64,000 nt of DNA from NCBI RefSeq assembly GCF_035917975.1, contig NZ_CP109130.1, positions 8,184,001 through 8,248,000 of the forward strand, given 5' to 3'. This DNA is from Streptosporangium sp. NBC_01756. Lineage in GTDB: Bacteria; Actinomycetota; Actinomycetes; Streptosporangiales; Streptosporangiaceae. Below, in pieces: positions 50,669 to 59,260 of the stretch (positions within the stretch are counted from its first letter, which is position 1; each line of letters opens with the position of its first letter). The notes under the pieces were generated by a model. The model did not search any database and was not told where the DNA came from. It worked only from the letters and a program-made list of their open reading frames with translations. The translations under genes and the position numbers were made by a program.

Positions 50669-50727
50669 CCCGGGACGGTGGTTCTCAGCCGGGACAGCCC
50701 GGGACAGTGGTTCTCAGCCGGGACAGT
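50641..50727. repeat. Three 29-bp tandem units at the end of the molybdoenzyme gene
   Basis: CGGGACGGTGGTTCTCAGCC begins units at 50642, 50671 and 50700. The TAG stop of the molybdoenzyme is in the first unit; the last runs into an IclR remnant on the other strand. Confidence 0.93.
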
Positions 50728-50932
50728 CCAGGCGGTGGCCGATGTCCTCGGCGCCCCTGGCCAGGACCGGGGCGAGCTCGTGCAGCCGCTCCTCGCTGAA
50801 GCGGTAGGTCGGTCCCGGGGCGCCGACCGCGGCGACGAGCAGCCGGGCCCGGTGCCGGTCGTCGAGGTGGGCCAGCAGGACCTTCCCGCTGGAGGCGGTG
50901 TGCAGCGCGGATGGTGCACTGCGTTGCGCCAT
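50714..50932 (-). pseudogene. IclR-family regulator fragment
   Basis: A 72-codon frame reads [20 protein letters not shown], matching the start of the IclR effector-binding domain (usual form PLHATASGKVLLA). The N-terminal helix-turn-helix and most of the effector domain are missing, so this is not a working regulator. It faces away from the BetA-like gene, a common arrangement for regulators of such dehydrogenases, and was probably lost when the repeat next to it formed. Confidence 0.6.
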
Positions 50933-50978
50933 TCGATACGATCCTCGTTACCCCCCTGCTGCGCGAGACGGGGCAGAC

Positions 50979-52715
50979 ATGTACGACTTCGTCATCGTCG
51001 GGGGCGGATCAGCCGGGAGCGCCCTGGCGAACCGGTTGTCCGCCGACCCCGCCCGCCGCGTGCTGGTGCTGGAGGCCGGCCGCTCCGACTATCCCTGGGA
51101 CGTCTTCATCCACATGCCGGCCGCGCTGACCTTCCCGATCGGCAACCGCCACTACGACTGGAAGTACGAGTCCGAGCCCGAACCGCACATGAACGGCCGC
51201 CGGATCCACCACGCGCGGGGGAAGGTGCTGGGCGGTTCCAGCAGCATCAACGGCATGATCTTCCAGCGGGGCAACCCCCTGGACTACGAGCGCTGGGCGG
51301 CCGACCCCGGCATGGAGACCTGGGACTTCGCGCACTGCCTGCCGTACTTCAAGCGGATGGAGAACTGCCTCGCCGTCGATCCGGACGACCCGATGCGTGG
51401 GCACGACGGGCCTCTGGTGCTGGAGCGCGGGCCGGTGCGCAACCCGCTGTTCACGGCCTTCTTCGCGGCGGTGCAGCAGGCCGGCTATCCGCTGACCGAT
51501 GACGTGAACGGCTACCGCCAGGAGGGATTCGCCCGGTTCGACCGCAATATCCGCCGAGGGCGCCGGCTGTCCGCCGCCCGTGCCTACCTGCATCCCGTCA
51601 GGAGGCGCCCCAACCTGGAGATCAGGACACGGGCGTCCGTCACGAAGATCCTCTTTGTGGGACGGCGGGCCGTCGGCGTGGAGTACGACGGCAGGACGGT
51701 CCGCGCGGGCGAGGTCGTCCTCTGCGGCGGCGCGATCAACTCCCCGCAGCTGCTCCAGCTCTCCGGCGTTGGAGCCGCCGGGGAACTGGCGGCCCTGGGC
51801 GTCGACGTCGTGCACGACCTGCCGGGAGTCGGGGAGAACCTCCAGGATCACCTGGAGGTCTACATCCAGTACGGCTGCCGCGAGCCGGTGTCGATGCAGC
51901 CCGCGATGAAGTGGCGCAACCGGCCGTGGATCGGCGCGCAGTGGCTGTTCCTGCGCAGCGGGCCCGGGGCGACCAACCACTTCGAGGCGGGCGGCTTCGC
52001 CCGGAGCAACGACGACGTCGGCTACCCCAACCTGATGTTCCACTTCCTGCCCGTCGCGGTGCGCTACGACGGATCCGCGCCGGTGGGCGGGCACGGGTAC
52101 CAAGTGCACATCGGGCCGATGTGCTCGGACGCGCGCGGCTCCGTGAAGATCAGGAGCACCGATCCCCGGGTCCACCCCGCGCTGCGGTTCAACTATCTGT
52201 CCACCGCGCAGGACCGCAGGGAGTGGGTGGAGGCCGTCCGGATCGCCCGCGACATCCTGACCCGGCCCGCCATGGACGCCTTCAACGCCGGGGAGCTGTC
52301 ACCCGGACCGGGGGTCCGGACCGATGAGGAGATCCTGGACTGGGTCGCCAGGGACGGCGAGACCGCGCTGCACCCTTCGTGCACCGCCAGGATGGGGACC
52401 GGCCCCCGCTCCGTCGTCGACCCGCTGTCCATGAGGGTGCACGGCCTCGACGGGCTGCGCGTCGTGGACGCCTCGGTCATGCCGTACGTGACTAACGGCA
52501 ACATTTACGCGCCGGTCATGATGGTGGCGGAGAAGGCCGCCGACCTGATCCTGGGCGACACCCCGCTCGCGGCCGAGCATCTCGACTTCTACCGGCATCG
52601 CCCGACCCCGACCCCGACCTCGACCCCGATCGCGGACCTCGACCCCGATCGCGGACCCGACCCCGATCGCGGACCCGACCCCGACCCCAGAACCAGGAAG
52701 GTAAGGAACACTTGA
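50979..52715 (+). CDS. betA: GMC-family choline dehydrogenase (BetA-like)
   Basis: A 578-aa FAD enzyme. N-terminal FAD motif: [18 protein letters not shown]; the GMC signature is [20 protein letters not shown] and the second is [16 protein letters not shown]. The catalytic His region [11 protein letters not shown] and the C-terminal [14 protein letters not shown] motif are intact. Choline to betaine aldehyde is the best guess, but no betaine aldehyde dehydrogenase is nearby, so another alcohol is possible. The last 35 residues ([18 protein letters not shown] and repeats) come from a 12-18 bp repeat. Confidence 0.85.
   Translation: MYDFVIVGGGSAGSALANRLSADPARRVLVLEAGRSDYPWDVFIHMPAALTFPIGNRHYDWKYESEPEPHMNGRRIHHARGKVLGGSSSINGMIFQRGNPLDYERWAADPGMETWDFAHCLPYFKRMENCLAVDPDDPMRGHDGPLVLERGPVRNPLFTAFFAAVQQAGYPLTDDVNGYRQEGFARFDRNIRRGRRLSAARAYLHPVRRRPNLEIRTRASVTKILFVGRRAVGVEYDGRTVRAGEVVLCGGAINSPQLLQLSGVGAAGELAALGVDVVHDLPGVGENLQDHLEVYIQYGCREPVSMQPAMKWRNRPWIGAQWLFLRSGPGATNHFEAGGFARSNDDVGYPNLMFHFLPVAVRYDGSAPVGGHGYQVHIGPMCSDARGSVKIRSTDPRVHPALRFNYLSTAQDRREWVEAVRIARDILTRPAMDAFNAGELSPGPGVRTDEEILDWVARDGETALHPSCTARMGTGPRSVVDPLSMRVHGLDGLRVVDASVMPYVTNGNIYAPVMMVAEKAADLILGDTPLAAEHLDFYRHRPTPTPTSTPIADLDPDRGPDPDRGPDPDPRTRKVRNT
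52598..52700. repeat. Coding repeat at the betA 3' end
   Basis: GACCCCGAC hexamer-like units and GACCCCGATCGCGGACC 18-mers repeat in frame and extend the protein with Pro/Asp-rich residues before the stop. Confidence 0.85.
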
Positions 52716-53065
52716 CCCTGACTAGGGCCGACGTCCTTCTCGTCGGGCTCTTCTCCGCCAAGCAGCGGGACCACGCCGCCGTCATGGACGAGCTCGCCGC
52801 GGTGGCGGGTGCCTTGGGCGCTCGGGTGGTGGGGCGTTTCGTGCAGCGCAGGGGAGTCTCGGACGGCGGGGTGGCGAAGATGGGCCAGCCGTACTCGTCG
52901 CGCACGCTGGTGAGCGCGGGCAAGGTGCGCGAGATCGCCGCCGCCCGGAAGGAGCACGGGGCGGGCGCGGTCATCTTCGCCAACCCGCTGACCGATCATC
53001 AGCGAAAGGTGCTCACCGAGATCCTCGACTGCGCGGTGATCAGCCGGACCGACCTGCGGCCCTAG
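52712..53065 (+). CDS. Stand-alone HflX N-terminal domain protein
   Basis: A 117-aa protein matching only the first domain of the ribosome-splitting GTPase Hfl[33 protein letters not shown], and [21 protein letters not shown] with CAVISRTDL at the end. The GTPase and C-terminal domains are absent and the frame closes cleanly. The TTG start overlaps the betA stop and AAGGTAAGGAA lies upstream, so it is probably translated. Either a degraded hflX copy or a free nucleotide- or ribosome-binding domain. Confidence 0.72.
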   Translation: MTLTRADVLLVGLFSAKQRDHAAVMDELAAVAGALGARVVGRFVQRRGVSDGGVAKMGQPYSSRTLVSAGKVREIAAARKEHGAGAVIFANPLTDHQRKVLTEILDCAVISRTDLRP

Positions 53066-53156
53066 GTTCTGTTCTGAGCACGGGATCGCGGAAACGCCGC
53101 CATCGGCTGCCGGTGGCACCGGGCGAAGCCGTAGGTGCAGGGCGCCGGGTGGGAGT

Positions 53157-53969
53157 ATGTCTGATATGGACATGCGAAGCAGGAACAACGTAGTGGTGAC
53201 CGGTCGGCGGGGCGGGCCGGTGGTGATGCTGGCGCATGGGTTCGGCTGCGACCAGAACATGTGGCGCCTGATGGTGCCCGCGCTGGCCGAGGACTTCCAG
53301 GTCGTGCTGTTCGACTACGTAGGCTCGGGACGGTCGGACCTGTCCGCGTGGAGCGAGGAACGGTACTCCTCGCTTGAGGGATACGCGCAGGATGTGCTGG
53401 AGATCTGCCGGGAACTGGACCTGCGGGACGTGACGTTCGTGGGCCACTCGGTCAGTGCGATGATCGGGGTGCTGGCCACGGTCGCGGAGCCGGAGCGGTT
53501 CGCCGGGCTGGTCATGGTCGGCCCCTCGCCGCGCTACACCGATGAGGGCGCCTACCGGGGCGGGTTCAGCGCGGCTGACATCGAGGAGTTGCTGGAGTCG
53601 CTGGACTCCAACTATCTGGGCTGGTCGGCGGCCATGGCCCCGGTCATCATGGGCAACCCGGAGCGTCCGGAGCTGGGTGAGGAGCTGACCAACAGCTTCT
53701 GCGCCACCGACCCGGACATCGCCCGCGTTTTCGCCCGCACCACGTTTCTGTCCGACAGCAGGGCGGACCTGCCGAAGGTCGGCGTCCCCACTCTCGTCCT
53801 GGAGTGCTCCCAGGACGTCATCGCCCCGCAGGGGGTGGGCGCCTTCGTACAGGCGTCCATTGCCGGCAGCCGGTTGGCGACCTTGGATGCCACCGGGCAC
53901 TGCCCGCAGCTGAGCGCCCCGGAAGCCACCGCGGAAGCGATTCTTTCCTTCATGAGGGGCCGCCGATGA
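53157..53969 (+). CDS. rsbQ: Energy-stress hydrolase RsbQ
   Basis: A 270-aa alpha/beta hydrolase very close in sequence to Bacillus RsbQ, with HGFGCDQNMWRLMVPAL, LFDYVGSGRSDL and MVGPSPRYTDEGAYRGGF. The catalytic triad is Ser98 (GHSVS), the Asp in LECSQDVIAP and the His in ATGHCPQLS. RsbQ produces or delivers the signal that switches on the phosphatase RsbP, encoded immediately downstream with an ATGA overlap. The partner order is the same as in Bacillus. Confidence 0.92.
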   Translation: MSDMDMRSRNNVVVTGRRGGPVVMLAHGFGCDQNMWRLMVPALAEDFQVVLFDYVGSGRSDLSAWSEERYSSLEGYAQDVLEICRELDLRDVTFVGHSVSAMIGVLATVAEPERFAGLVMVGPSPRYTDEGAYRGGFSAADIEELLESLDSNYLGWSAAMAPVIMGNPERPELGEELTNSFCATDPDIARVFARTTFLSDSRADLPKVGVPTLVLECSQDVIAPQGVGAFVQASIAGSRLATLDATGHCPQLSAPEATAEAILSFMRGRR

Positions 53970-55243
53970 TGTGCCCGTCCGGGCCCGAACCGGACCGGCC
54001 CAGCACCGGCGAAGACGGCGCTTCGCTGGAGGCGTCGTTCACCGCGCTGCTGGAGGACGACGTGGAGGACCTGTACGAGAACGCCCCATGCGGTTATCTC
54101 TCCACCCTCCTGGACGGGCAGATCGCCAAGATCAACACCACGCTGCTCACCTGGCTCGGCTACCGCCGGGATGAGGTGGTGGGCCGGATGCGGTTCTCCG
54201 ATCTGCTGACGGTCGGCGGCAAGCTCTACCACGAGACGCACTTCGCGCCGCTCCTGCGTATGCAGGGCGACATCAACGGCATCGCCCTCGAACTCAAAAC
54301 CGCCGACGGCACCCGCCTGCCGGTCCTGGTGACCTCAACGGTGAAGACCGGCGCCGACGGCCAGCCGCTGCTGATCCGCACCACCGTCGTCGACGCTCGC
54401 GACCGGCGCGCCTACGAGAAGGAACTCCTACGTGCCCGCCGGGAGGCCGAACTCGCCCGGCAGGAGGCAGACTGTGATCGCGAACGGCTGCAGAAAGTTC
54501 TCGCCATACTTCAGCAGAGCCTGCTGCCCCCTTCCCTGCCCGTAGTGCCGGGCCTGGAGACCGCCTCTCACTACCACACCGCCTCTCCAGATCATCTGGG
54601 TGGTGATTTCTACGACCTGTTCGCCCTGGGCGACGGGCGGTGGGCGTTCTTTCTCGGAGACGTGTGCGGAAAAGGTCCCAGCGCCGCGGCCGTCACTTCC
54701 CTGACCCGCTACACCCTGCGGGCCGCAGCCATGCACGAACCTGACCCCGTCACGGTGCTCACCACCCTGAACACGGTGCTGCACCAGCAGTACACCAGCG
54801 CCAACCCGCGCTACTGCACCGTCGTCTTCGGCACTCTCACTCCCCAGGTCGGCGGATTCGCCGTCACTCTGGCCAGCGGTGGCCACCCCCCGGTGCTCCT
54901 GATGCGCGCCGACGGCAGCGCCGACTACCTGCCCACCCCCGGCGGTTTCCTCGTCGGGATCCTGCCCGACGCCCGCTTCGCCGCTGTCACCACGACCCTC
55001 ACCGCGGGCGACACCCTGCTGCTCTACACCGACGGGCTGACCGAGGCCCGCATCGCAGACGGCGCCCGCTACGGCGACGAAGCCCTGCTCGACTTCGCCA
55101 CTCGCCTGGCGCCGGTCACCGCCGCCACGGCCGTCACCGCCGTCGTCGGCCTGCTGGACAGCTTCGGTGACGGTCTGGACGACGACACCGCCCTGCTGGC
55201 CCTCGGCGTTCCTCGCACGTCAACGACCGAAAAATCTCCGTGA
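53966..55243 (+). CDS. rsbP: PAS-domain PP2C phosphatase RsbP
   Basis: A 425-aa protein with an N-terminal PAS domain (about 30-140; YLSTLLDGQIAKINTTLLTW, then GYRRDEVVGRMRFSDLL), a coiled-coil (145-180) and a C-terminal SpoIIE/PP2C phosphatase. The metal-binding motifs are GGDFYDLF, GDVCGKGPSAAA, and YTDGLTEA near the end with DDDTALLALG. It should dephosphorylate a STAS-domain antagonist when RsbQ signals energy loss. The two STAS genes directly follow, the first overlapping by GTGA. Confidence 0.9.
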   Translation: MMCPSGPEPDRPSTGEDGASLEASFTALLEDDVEDLYENAPCGYLSTLLDGQIAKINTTLLTWLGYRRDEVVGRMRFSDLLTVGGKLYHETHFAPLLRMQGDINGIALELKTADGTRLPVLVTSTVKTGADGQPLLIRTTVVDARDRRAYEKELLRARREAELARQEADCDRERLQKVLAILQQSLLPPSLPVVPGLETASHYHTASPDHLGGDFYDLFALGDGRWAFFLGDVCGKGPSAAAVTSLTRYTLRAAAMHEPDPVTVLTTLNTVLHQQYTSANPRYCTVVFGTLTPQVGGFAVTLASGGHPPVLLMRADGSADYLPTPGGFLVGILPDARFAAVTTTLTAGDTLLLYTDGLTEARIADGARYGDEALLDFATRLAPVTAATAVTAVVGLLDSFGDGLDDDTALLALGVPRTSTTEKSP

Positions 55244-55602
55244 GCGACCTGAAAACCACCATCCGCCGCAGCGAGACCGGCCCCGTCGTGAGTGTGGCCG
55301 GCGAACTCGACCACCACAGCTCCCCGCAGTTGCGAGAGGCCCTCGACCACCTCACCCTGTACCCGGGCGACCACCTCGTCCTCGACCTGTCCGCCCTGTC
55401 GTTCTGCGACTCCAGCGGCATCACCGCCTTCATCGTCGCCCGTAACAAGGCGCTCGACGCCCAGGCCGGCATCGCCCTGGCGGGCGTTCCCGAACACACC
55501 GCCCGCGTCCTGCGGATCATCGGCCTCGACCAGATCTTCCCCATCCACTCGGACACAGAGGCCGCCATCACGGCCTGGACCCGGTCCCCGAGCCGGCCTT
55601 GA
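55240..55602 (+). CDS. STAS-domain anti-sigma factor antagonist, phosphorylatable
   Basis: A 120-aa SpoIIAA/RsbV-like protein. The phosphorylation loop is SFCDSSGITAF with Ser59 in the modified position. When dephosphorylated by RsbP it should bind an anti-sigma kinase and free a sigma factor. The GTG start overlaps rsbP. The anti-sigma kinase and sigma factor are not in the window. Confidence 0.88.
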   Translation: MSDLKTTIRRSETGPVVSVAGELDHHSSPQLREALDHLTLYPGDHLVLDLSALSFCDSSGITAFIVARNKALDAQAGIALAGVPEHTARVLRIIGLDQIFPIHSDTEAAITAWTRSPSRP

Positions 55603-55699
55603 AGCGGGGCTCGACGGACATCGAACGGTTGGCCGGGGCGTGGGCGGGCAAGGAAGCCACCTGCAGCGCAGCCGGCCGCAACAAGGAGATGGTCATGAC

Positions 55700-56080
55700 A
55701 TGACAGCGGCAGCAAGATCCTCCGGCCCGGCGTTCTCCGCCACTCTGCACGTGCAGCAGGGAGCGGTCATCATCCGCGTGGTGGGGGAGCTCGACCATGA
55801 CGCGGCACCGGTCCTGGCCGAGCAGTTGGACCGGGCGCAGCGGGTGGCCGGCACACCGGTGCTGATCGTGGATACGGCGAAGATATCGTTCTGCGACTCG
55901 GACGGGCTGAACACCCTGATCGTCGCGGCGCTGCGCGCCAAGGACACCGGCATCCGGATGATGTTCAGCGGTGTGCACGGGACGCTCGCCAGAATGCTGT
56001 CCCTCACCGGCCTGACCGTCTTCTTCGAGATCCACCCCAGCACCCAGGACGCTCTGCACGCCTCCGTGCACCAGGGATAA
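55700..56080 (+). CDS. STAS-domain protein lacking the phosphorylation serine
   Basis: A 126-aa second STAS protein. The loop reads SFCDSDGLNTL, so Asp68 takes the place of the phosphorylated Ser. It would be permanently in a phospho-like state or independent of phosphorylation. AAGGAG lies 11 bp upstream of the ATG. It ends the rsbQ operon; 270 bp without a clear gene follow (56081-56350). Confidence 0.85.
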   Translation: MTAAARSSGPAFSATLHVQQGAVIIRVVGELDHDAAPVLAEQLDRAQRVAGTPVLIVDTAKISFCDSDGLNTLIVAALRAKDTGIRMMFSGVHGTLARMLSLTGLTVFFEIHPSTQDALHASVHQG

Positions 56081-56350
56081 GGCCTCCCCGGTCCTTGTCG
56101 CACCCGCCCTGGTCAGCGGAGCCGTACATGTCCCGGGCGAGGTGGACCTGGCGGGGGCCGAGCTTGGGTTCTGTCCGCCGGCGCGGCCCCGGCGCAGAGC
56201 GGCCTCTGGTCCGCTGATGGGCCATGGGAACGGCTGCCGAGGAGCCCGACCGAGTGCTCTGGTCCGCCCTGCGGATGGAGTCGGCCTGGGGCGAATCGGA
56301 GTGGATAAGATGTGCTCCGATCAGGTGGCTGGATGGACTGGTGGTGGGCG

Positions 56351-56692
56351 ATGGAGCGTGGACTGAGGTTCGATGAGGCGTCGTTGACCAGTGCCGCGCG
56401 TGGCGTGCGGGAGGCTGCCGAGGTGTTCGGGCGGCATGCGGACGCGCTGCTGGCCGCAGTCGCCGGTGATGGACGTTCGCCGTGGGGAGACGGTGTCCTC
56501 GGCGCGGTCATGGACCAGATCAACGAGATGGCCGGCCGGGCATGCCGTCATCTGCACACCAATCTCGGCCAGACCGCCGCCTGTTATGAATCGATGAGAG
56601 ACCGGTACGCTGCCGGGGAGCAAGCCTCTACTGCCGTGATCCGCGGTATCGGCCAAAACATGAACCCTGCCGCCTTACGGCATTCGGTCTAA
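56351..56692 (+). CDS. Small helical WXG100-like protein
   Basis: A 113-aa all-helical protein starting MERGLRFDEASLTSAARG and containing FGRHADALLAAVAGDGRSPW and a second helix AGRACRHLHTNLGQTAACYE. Size and pattern match WXG100/EspC-like partners of type VII secretion substrates. The next gene encodes a CpnT-like protein, so they may be co-exported. A longer start at 56312 is possible. No secretion machinery genes are in the window. Confidence 0.65.
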   Translation: MERGLRFDEASLTSAARGVREAAEVFGRHADALLAAVAGDGRSPWGDGVLGAVMDQINEMAGRACRHLHTNLGQTAACYESMRDRYAAGEQASTAVIRGIGQNMNPAALRHSV

Positions 56693-56788
56693 GCCGGGGT
56701 TGTCGCATTCAAAGAGGCACGCCGACCGGACACAGGTGAATCGGGCGGCGGGCGCAGTCGACGGTAATGGGTGAGCCTGGTGGCAGTG

Positions 56789-57979
56789 ATGCTCCCAACA
56801 GAGCTGGAGTTCGCTTTCGGGATGCTGGGCGTGTGGTGGCCCACCCAGGACGAAGACGGTCTCCGCCAGTGCGCCGCTGCCTACCGCGCCTGCGCTACCA
56901 CACTCACCACCGAGGTCATCCCCACCGCGCATGGTGCCGTCCGGCACGCCGCAGCCAACAACGCCGGAGACGGCATCGACGCGGCCGGCGCCTTCTGGGC
57001 CGAGTACCACCGTGATGGCGACGACGACACTCACCTGGACAGCCTGGCCACCACCCTGCATGCACTCGCCCACGGCCACGACATGGCCGCTGATCTTGTT
57101 GAGATTTTCAAGAAATTCCTCATAGCCGTGGCCGGTGCTGTGGCCGCGCTGCTGGCCGCGGCCGTTGTCGTCGGCGGCCTCGCCGCACTGGACATCTTCA
57201 ACCTACGAGCCGTCGCTCAGCGTGCCATGATCATCTTTCGTCGTGAAATCGAACGGTTCTTCGGCGAATCTCTGCTCCGTGGTGTCGAACCTCCCCTCCG
57301 TCGAATCCTCGGCGCCCGCGGTCCGAAGCGGCACCTGGCAGAGAATGCTTCGATGGATTCGCCGAGAGGAGCTCATCCGCTGAAAGGATTATGGCTCACG
57401 CGAAGATCCGTTGCAGGTGAGGGAATCGATCCGTTCAAGTCGGTGGTGGATCAGGCGGACCGAAGAGAGGCGGAAAGAATCATTGCAGCGGCAGGCAAAA
57501 CATTCGATGGCGATTACCTGGAATATCGCAGGAGGATAGAAGAGTGGCTGAGAACGGAGGGCCGGAACAGAGGGCAGGAGCTCGACGGCGTCTCTTCGCC
57601 GCTGTATTTCAGGCTGTATCCGGAGCCCGCAGGTGCGGCTGAGGGGCGTATCGTCATCAACATACCCGCTGAATCCGTGCCGTCCGAGAAGTTGACCATC
57701 ACGCTTGAGGACAGCTTTCACAACTATGAGCATCTGGACCCGGACAGGGAATGTAAGATACCGGATCCGCCGGTTCCCCGGGTCCTGGACCCTGGAGAGA
57801 TGCGGTCGATCATCGACACCGACGGCTTCCCCGGACATTTCGACGGCAGGAGCGATCAGCGCTATATCGAGGTTCAAGTATGGTCGCGAGATGTGCCTGC
57901 TTTCGAACGGGTAAAAACTTTGCTCGCTGATGCGGAACAACGCGAAGTGGTGACAGTCGAGCCGGACGCACCTGAATGA
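56789..57979 (+). CDS. CpnT-like polymorphic toxin-type protein
   Basis: A 396-aa protein. The N-terminal 100 residues (ELEFAFGMLGVWWPTQDEDG, then AAAYRACATTL and HGAVRHAAANN) resemble the helical N-terminal domain of CpnT-type type VII-secreted proteins. A hydrophobic stretch (LIAVAGAVAALLAAAVVVGGL) follows at 110-130. The C-terminal 250 residues are unrelated and coded by visibly less GC-rich DNA (from about 57230), as expected for a swapped-in toxin tip; I recognise no known toxin motif in it. No immunity gene follows: the next gene is convergent. A start at GTG 56771 is also possible. Confidence 0.68.
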   Translation: MLPTELEFAFGMLGVWWPTQDEDGLRQCAAAYRACATTLTTEVIPTAHGAVRHAAANNAGDGIDAAGAFWAEYHRDGDDDTHLDSLATTLHALAHGHDMAADLVEIFKKFLIAVAGAVAALLAAAVVVGGLAALDIFNLRAVAQRAMIIFRREIERFFGESLLRGVEPPLRRILGARGPKRHLAENASMDSPRGAHPLKGLWLTRRSVAGEGIDPFKSVVDQADRREAERIIAAAGKTFDGDYLEYRRRIEEWLRTEGRNRGQELDGVSSPLYFRLYPEPAGAAEGRIVINIPAESVPSEKLTITLEDSFHNYEHLDPDRECKIPDPPVPRVLDPGEMRSIIDTDGFPGHFDGRSDQRYIEVQVWSRDVPAFERVKTLLADAEQREVVTVEPDAPE

Positions 57980-57983
57980 TCTA

Positions 57984-58589
57984 TCAGTCGTCCAGGCCGC
58001 GGGCGCTGAGCGCCTCACCCAGCGCGTCCGCGTGCCGCAACGCGCTGACCACCAGCGGTACGGCGAAGGCCCGCATGCTCCACTCGACTCCTCTGGCCCG
58101 CTGGGCCTCCCGTACCCGGACGGCCAGCCCGGCGATGACCGCCACACTGCGGATGGTGAGAGAGAGCAGCAGGGACAGCCGGAACGGGTCCAGCCCCACC
58201 CACCGCGCGGGGGACAGGCAACGCTCCAGGCAGGCCATCATGACGGAGGTCCGCGTCGTGAGGGTGACCAGCCCGGCCAGGGCGACGGTCAGGACGACGC
58301 GGGCCGTGGAGGAGACCGCGGTCGGCAGGTCCACGAACAGCACCTGCATGGCGAACAGCCCCGCGGCGAACCACCGGATCGGGCGGAGCTGAGCCCAGGC
58401 CGCCGCCGCACCCACTCCCGACACGACGAACAGCAGGGCGACCAGGGCCGCGGCGACCGCCGGCGCCACCGGCGAACGCAGGAGGAGAAGCGCCGTGCAC
58501 GAGGCGGCCAGCCCCAGGAGCTTGGCACCGGCCGGCAGGCGGTGCAGGAGCGAGTGCCCCGGCACGTAGGCGCCGGTGAGCCCGTTCAC
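57984..58589 (-). CDS. bioN: Energy-coupling factor transporter membrane protein BioN/EcfT
   Basis: A 201-aa ECF transmembrane coupling protein with about four hydrophobic segments in its first half and the EcfT signature ARG in VREAQRARGVEW and ALSARGLDD. It links the ATPase BioM to the substrate-binding BioY. The GTG start overlaps the bioM stop. It ends the biotin operon and converges on the CpnT-like gene with 4 bp between stops. Confidence 0.87.
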   Translation of the reverse strand: MNGLTGAYVPGHSLLHRLPAGAKLLGLAASCTALLLLRSPVAPAVAAALVALLFVVSGVGAAAAWAQLRPIRWFAAGLFAMQVLFVDLPTAVSSTARVVLTVALAGLVTLTTRTSVMMACLERCLSPARWVGLDPFRLSLLLSLTIRSVAVIAGLAVRVREAQRARGVEWSMRAFAVPLVVSALRHADALGEALSARGLDD

Positions 58590-59260
58590 GACATGATCTT
58601 CCGGTAGTGGTCGATGGCCGTCCCCGGCGGGGCGTCGACCATGATCCGCCCCTCGTCCAGGACCAGCACCCGGTCGAAGTCCTCCAGGAGGGCGAGGTCG
58701 TGGCTGACCACGACCACCTGCTGAGGAAGGTCGCGCAGCGCGTCGGCGACCAGGCGGGAGTGGCGCAGGTCCAGTAGCGTCGTCGGCTCGTCCATGACGA
58801 GGATCTCGGGTTCGAGCACCAGGACCGAGCACAGCGCGAGCAGCTGCTTCTGCCCGCCCGACAGGTGATGGGCGGGGTGGTCGGCGTGCCCGGCCAGGCC
58901 GTACCGCTCCAGCACGGCGGTGACCCTGCGCCGGACCTCCTCGCCGGGGAGCTTCCTGCGGCGCAGCGAGAAGGCGACGTCCTCGGCCACGGTCGGCATC
59001 ACGATCTGCGCGTCCGGGTCGGTGAACAGGAAACCGACGCGGCGCCTGATCCGGGCCGCGTGACGGCGCGTGTCATGGCCGAGGACGGTGACGCTGCCCG
59101 AGGTCGGCAGGGCCAGGCCGTTGACCAGCCGGGCCAGCGTGCTCTTACCCGAGCCGTTGGCCCCGATCACACCGACCCGGCGCTCGGACAGCGAGACGGT
59201 GACGCCGCGCAGCACCTCGCGCTGCCCGAACCGGACATGGACGTCGGTCAGTTCGATCAC
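58586..59260 (-). CDS. bioM: Energy-coupling factor ATPase BioM
   Basis: A 224-aa ABC ATPase: GANGSGKST (Walker A), HLSGGQKQLLALCSVLVLEPE (signature), LVMDEPTTLLD (Walker B) and VVVVSHDLALLE (H-loop). With BioN and BioY it imports biotin. It follows the thiolase gene with no gap. Confidence 0.92.
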   Translation of the reverse strand: MIELTDVHVRFGQREVLRGVTVSLSERRVGVIGANGSGKSTLARLVNGLALPTSGSVTVLGHDTRRHAARIRRRVGFLFTDPDAQIVMPTVAEDVAFSLRRRKLPGEEVRRRVTAVLERYGLAGHADHPAHHLSGGQKQLLALCSVLVLEPEILVMDEPTTLLDLRHSRLVADALRDLPQQVVVVSHDLALLEDFDRVLVLDEGRIMVDAPPGTAIDHYRKIMS

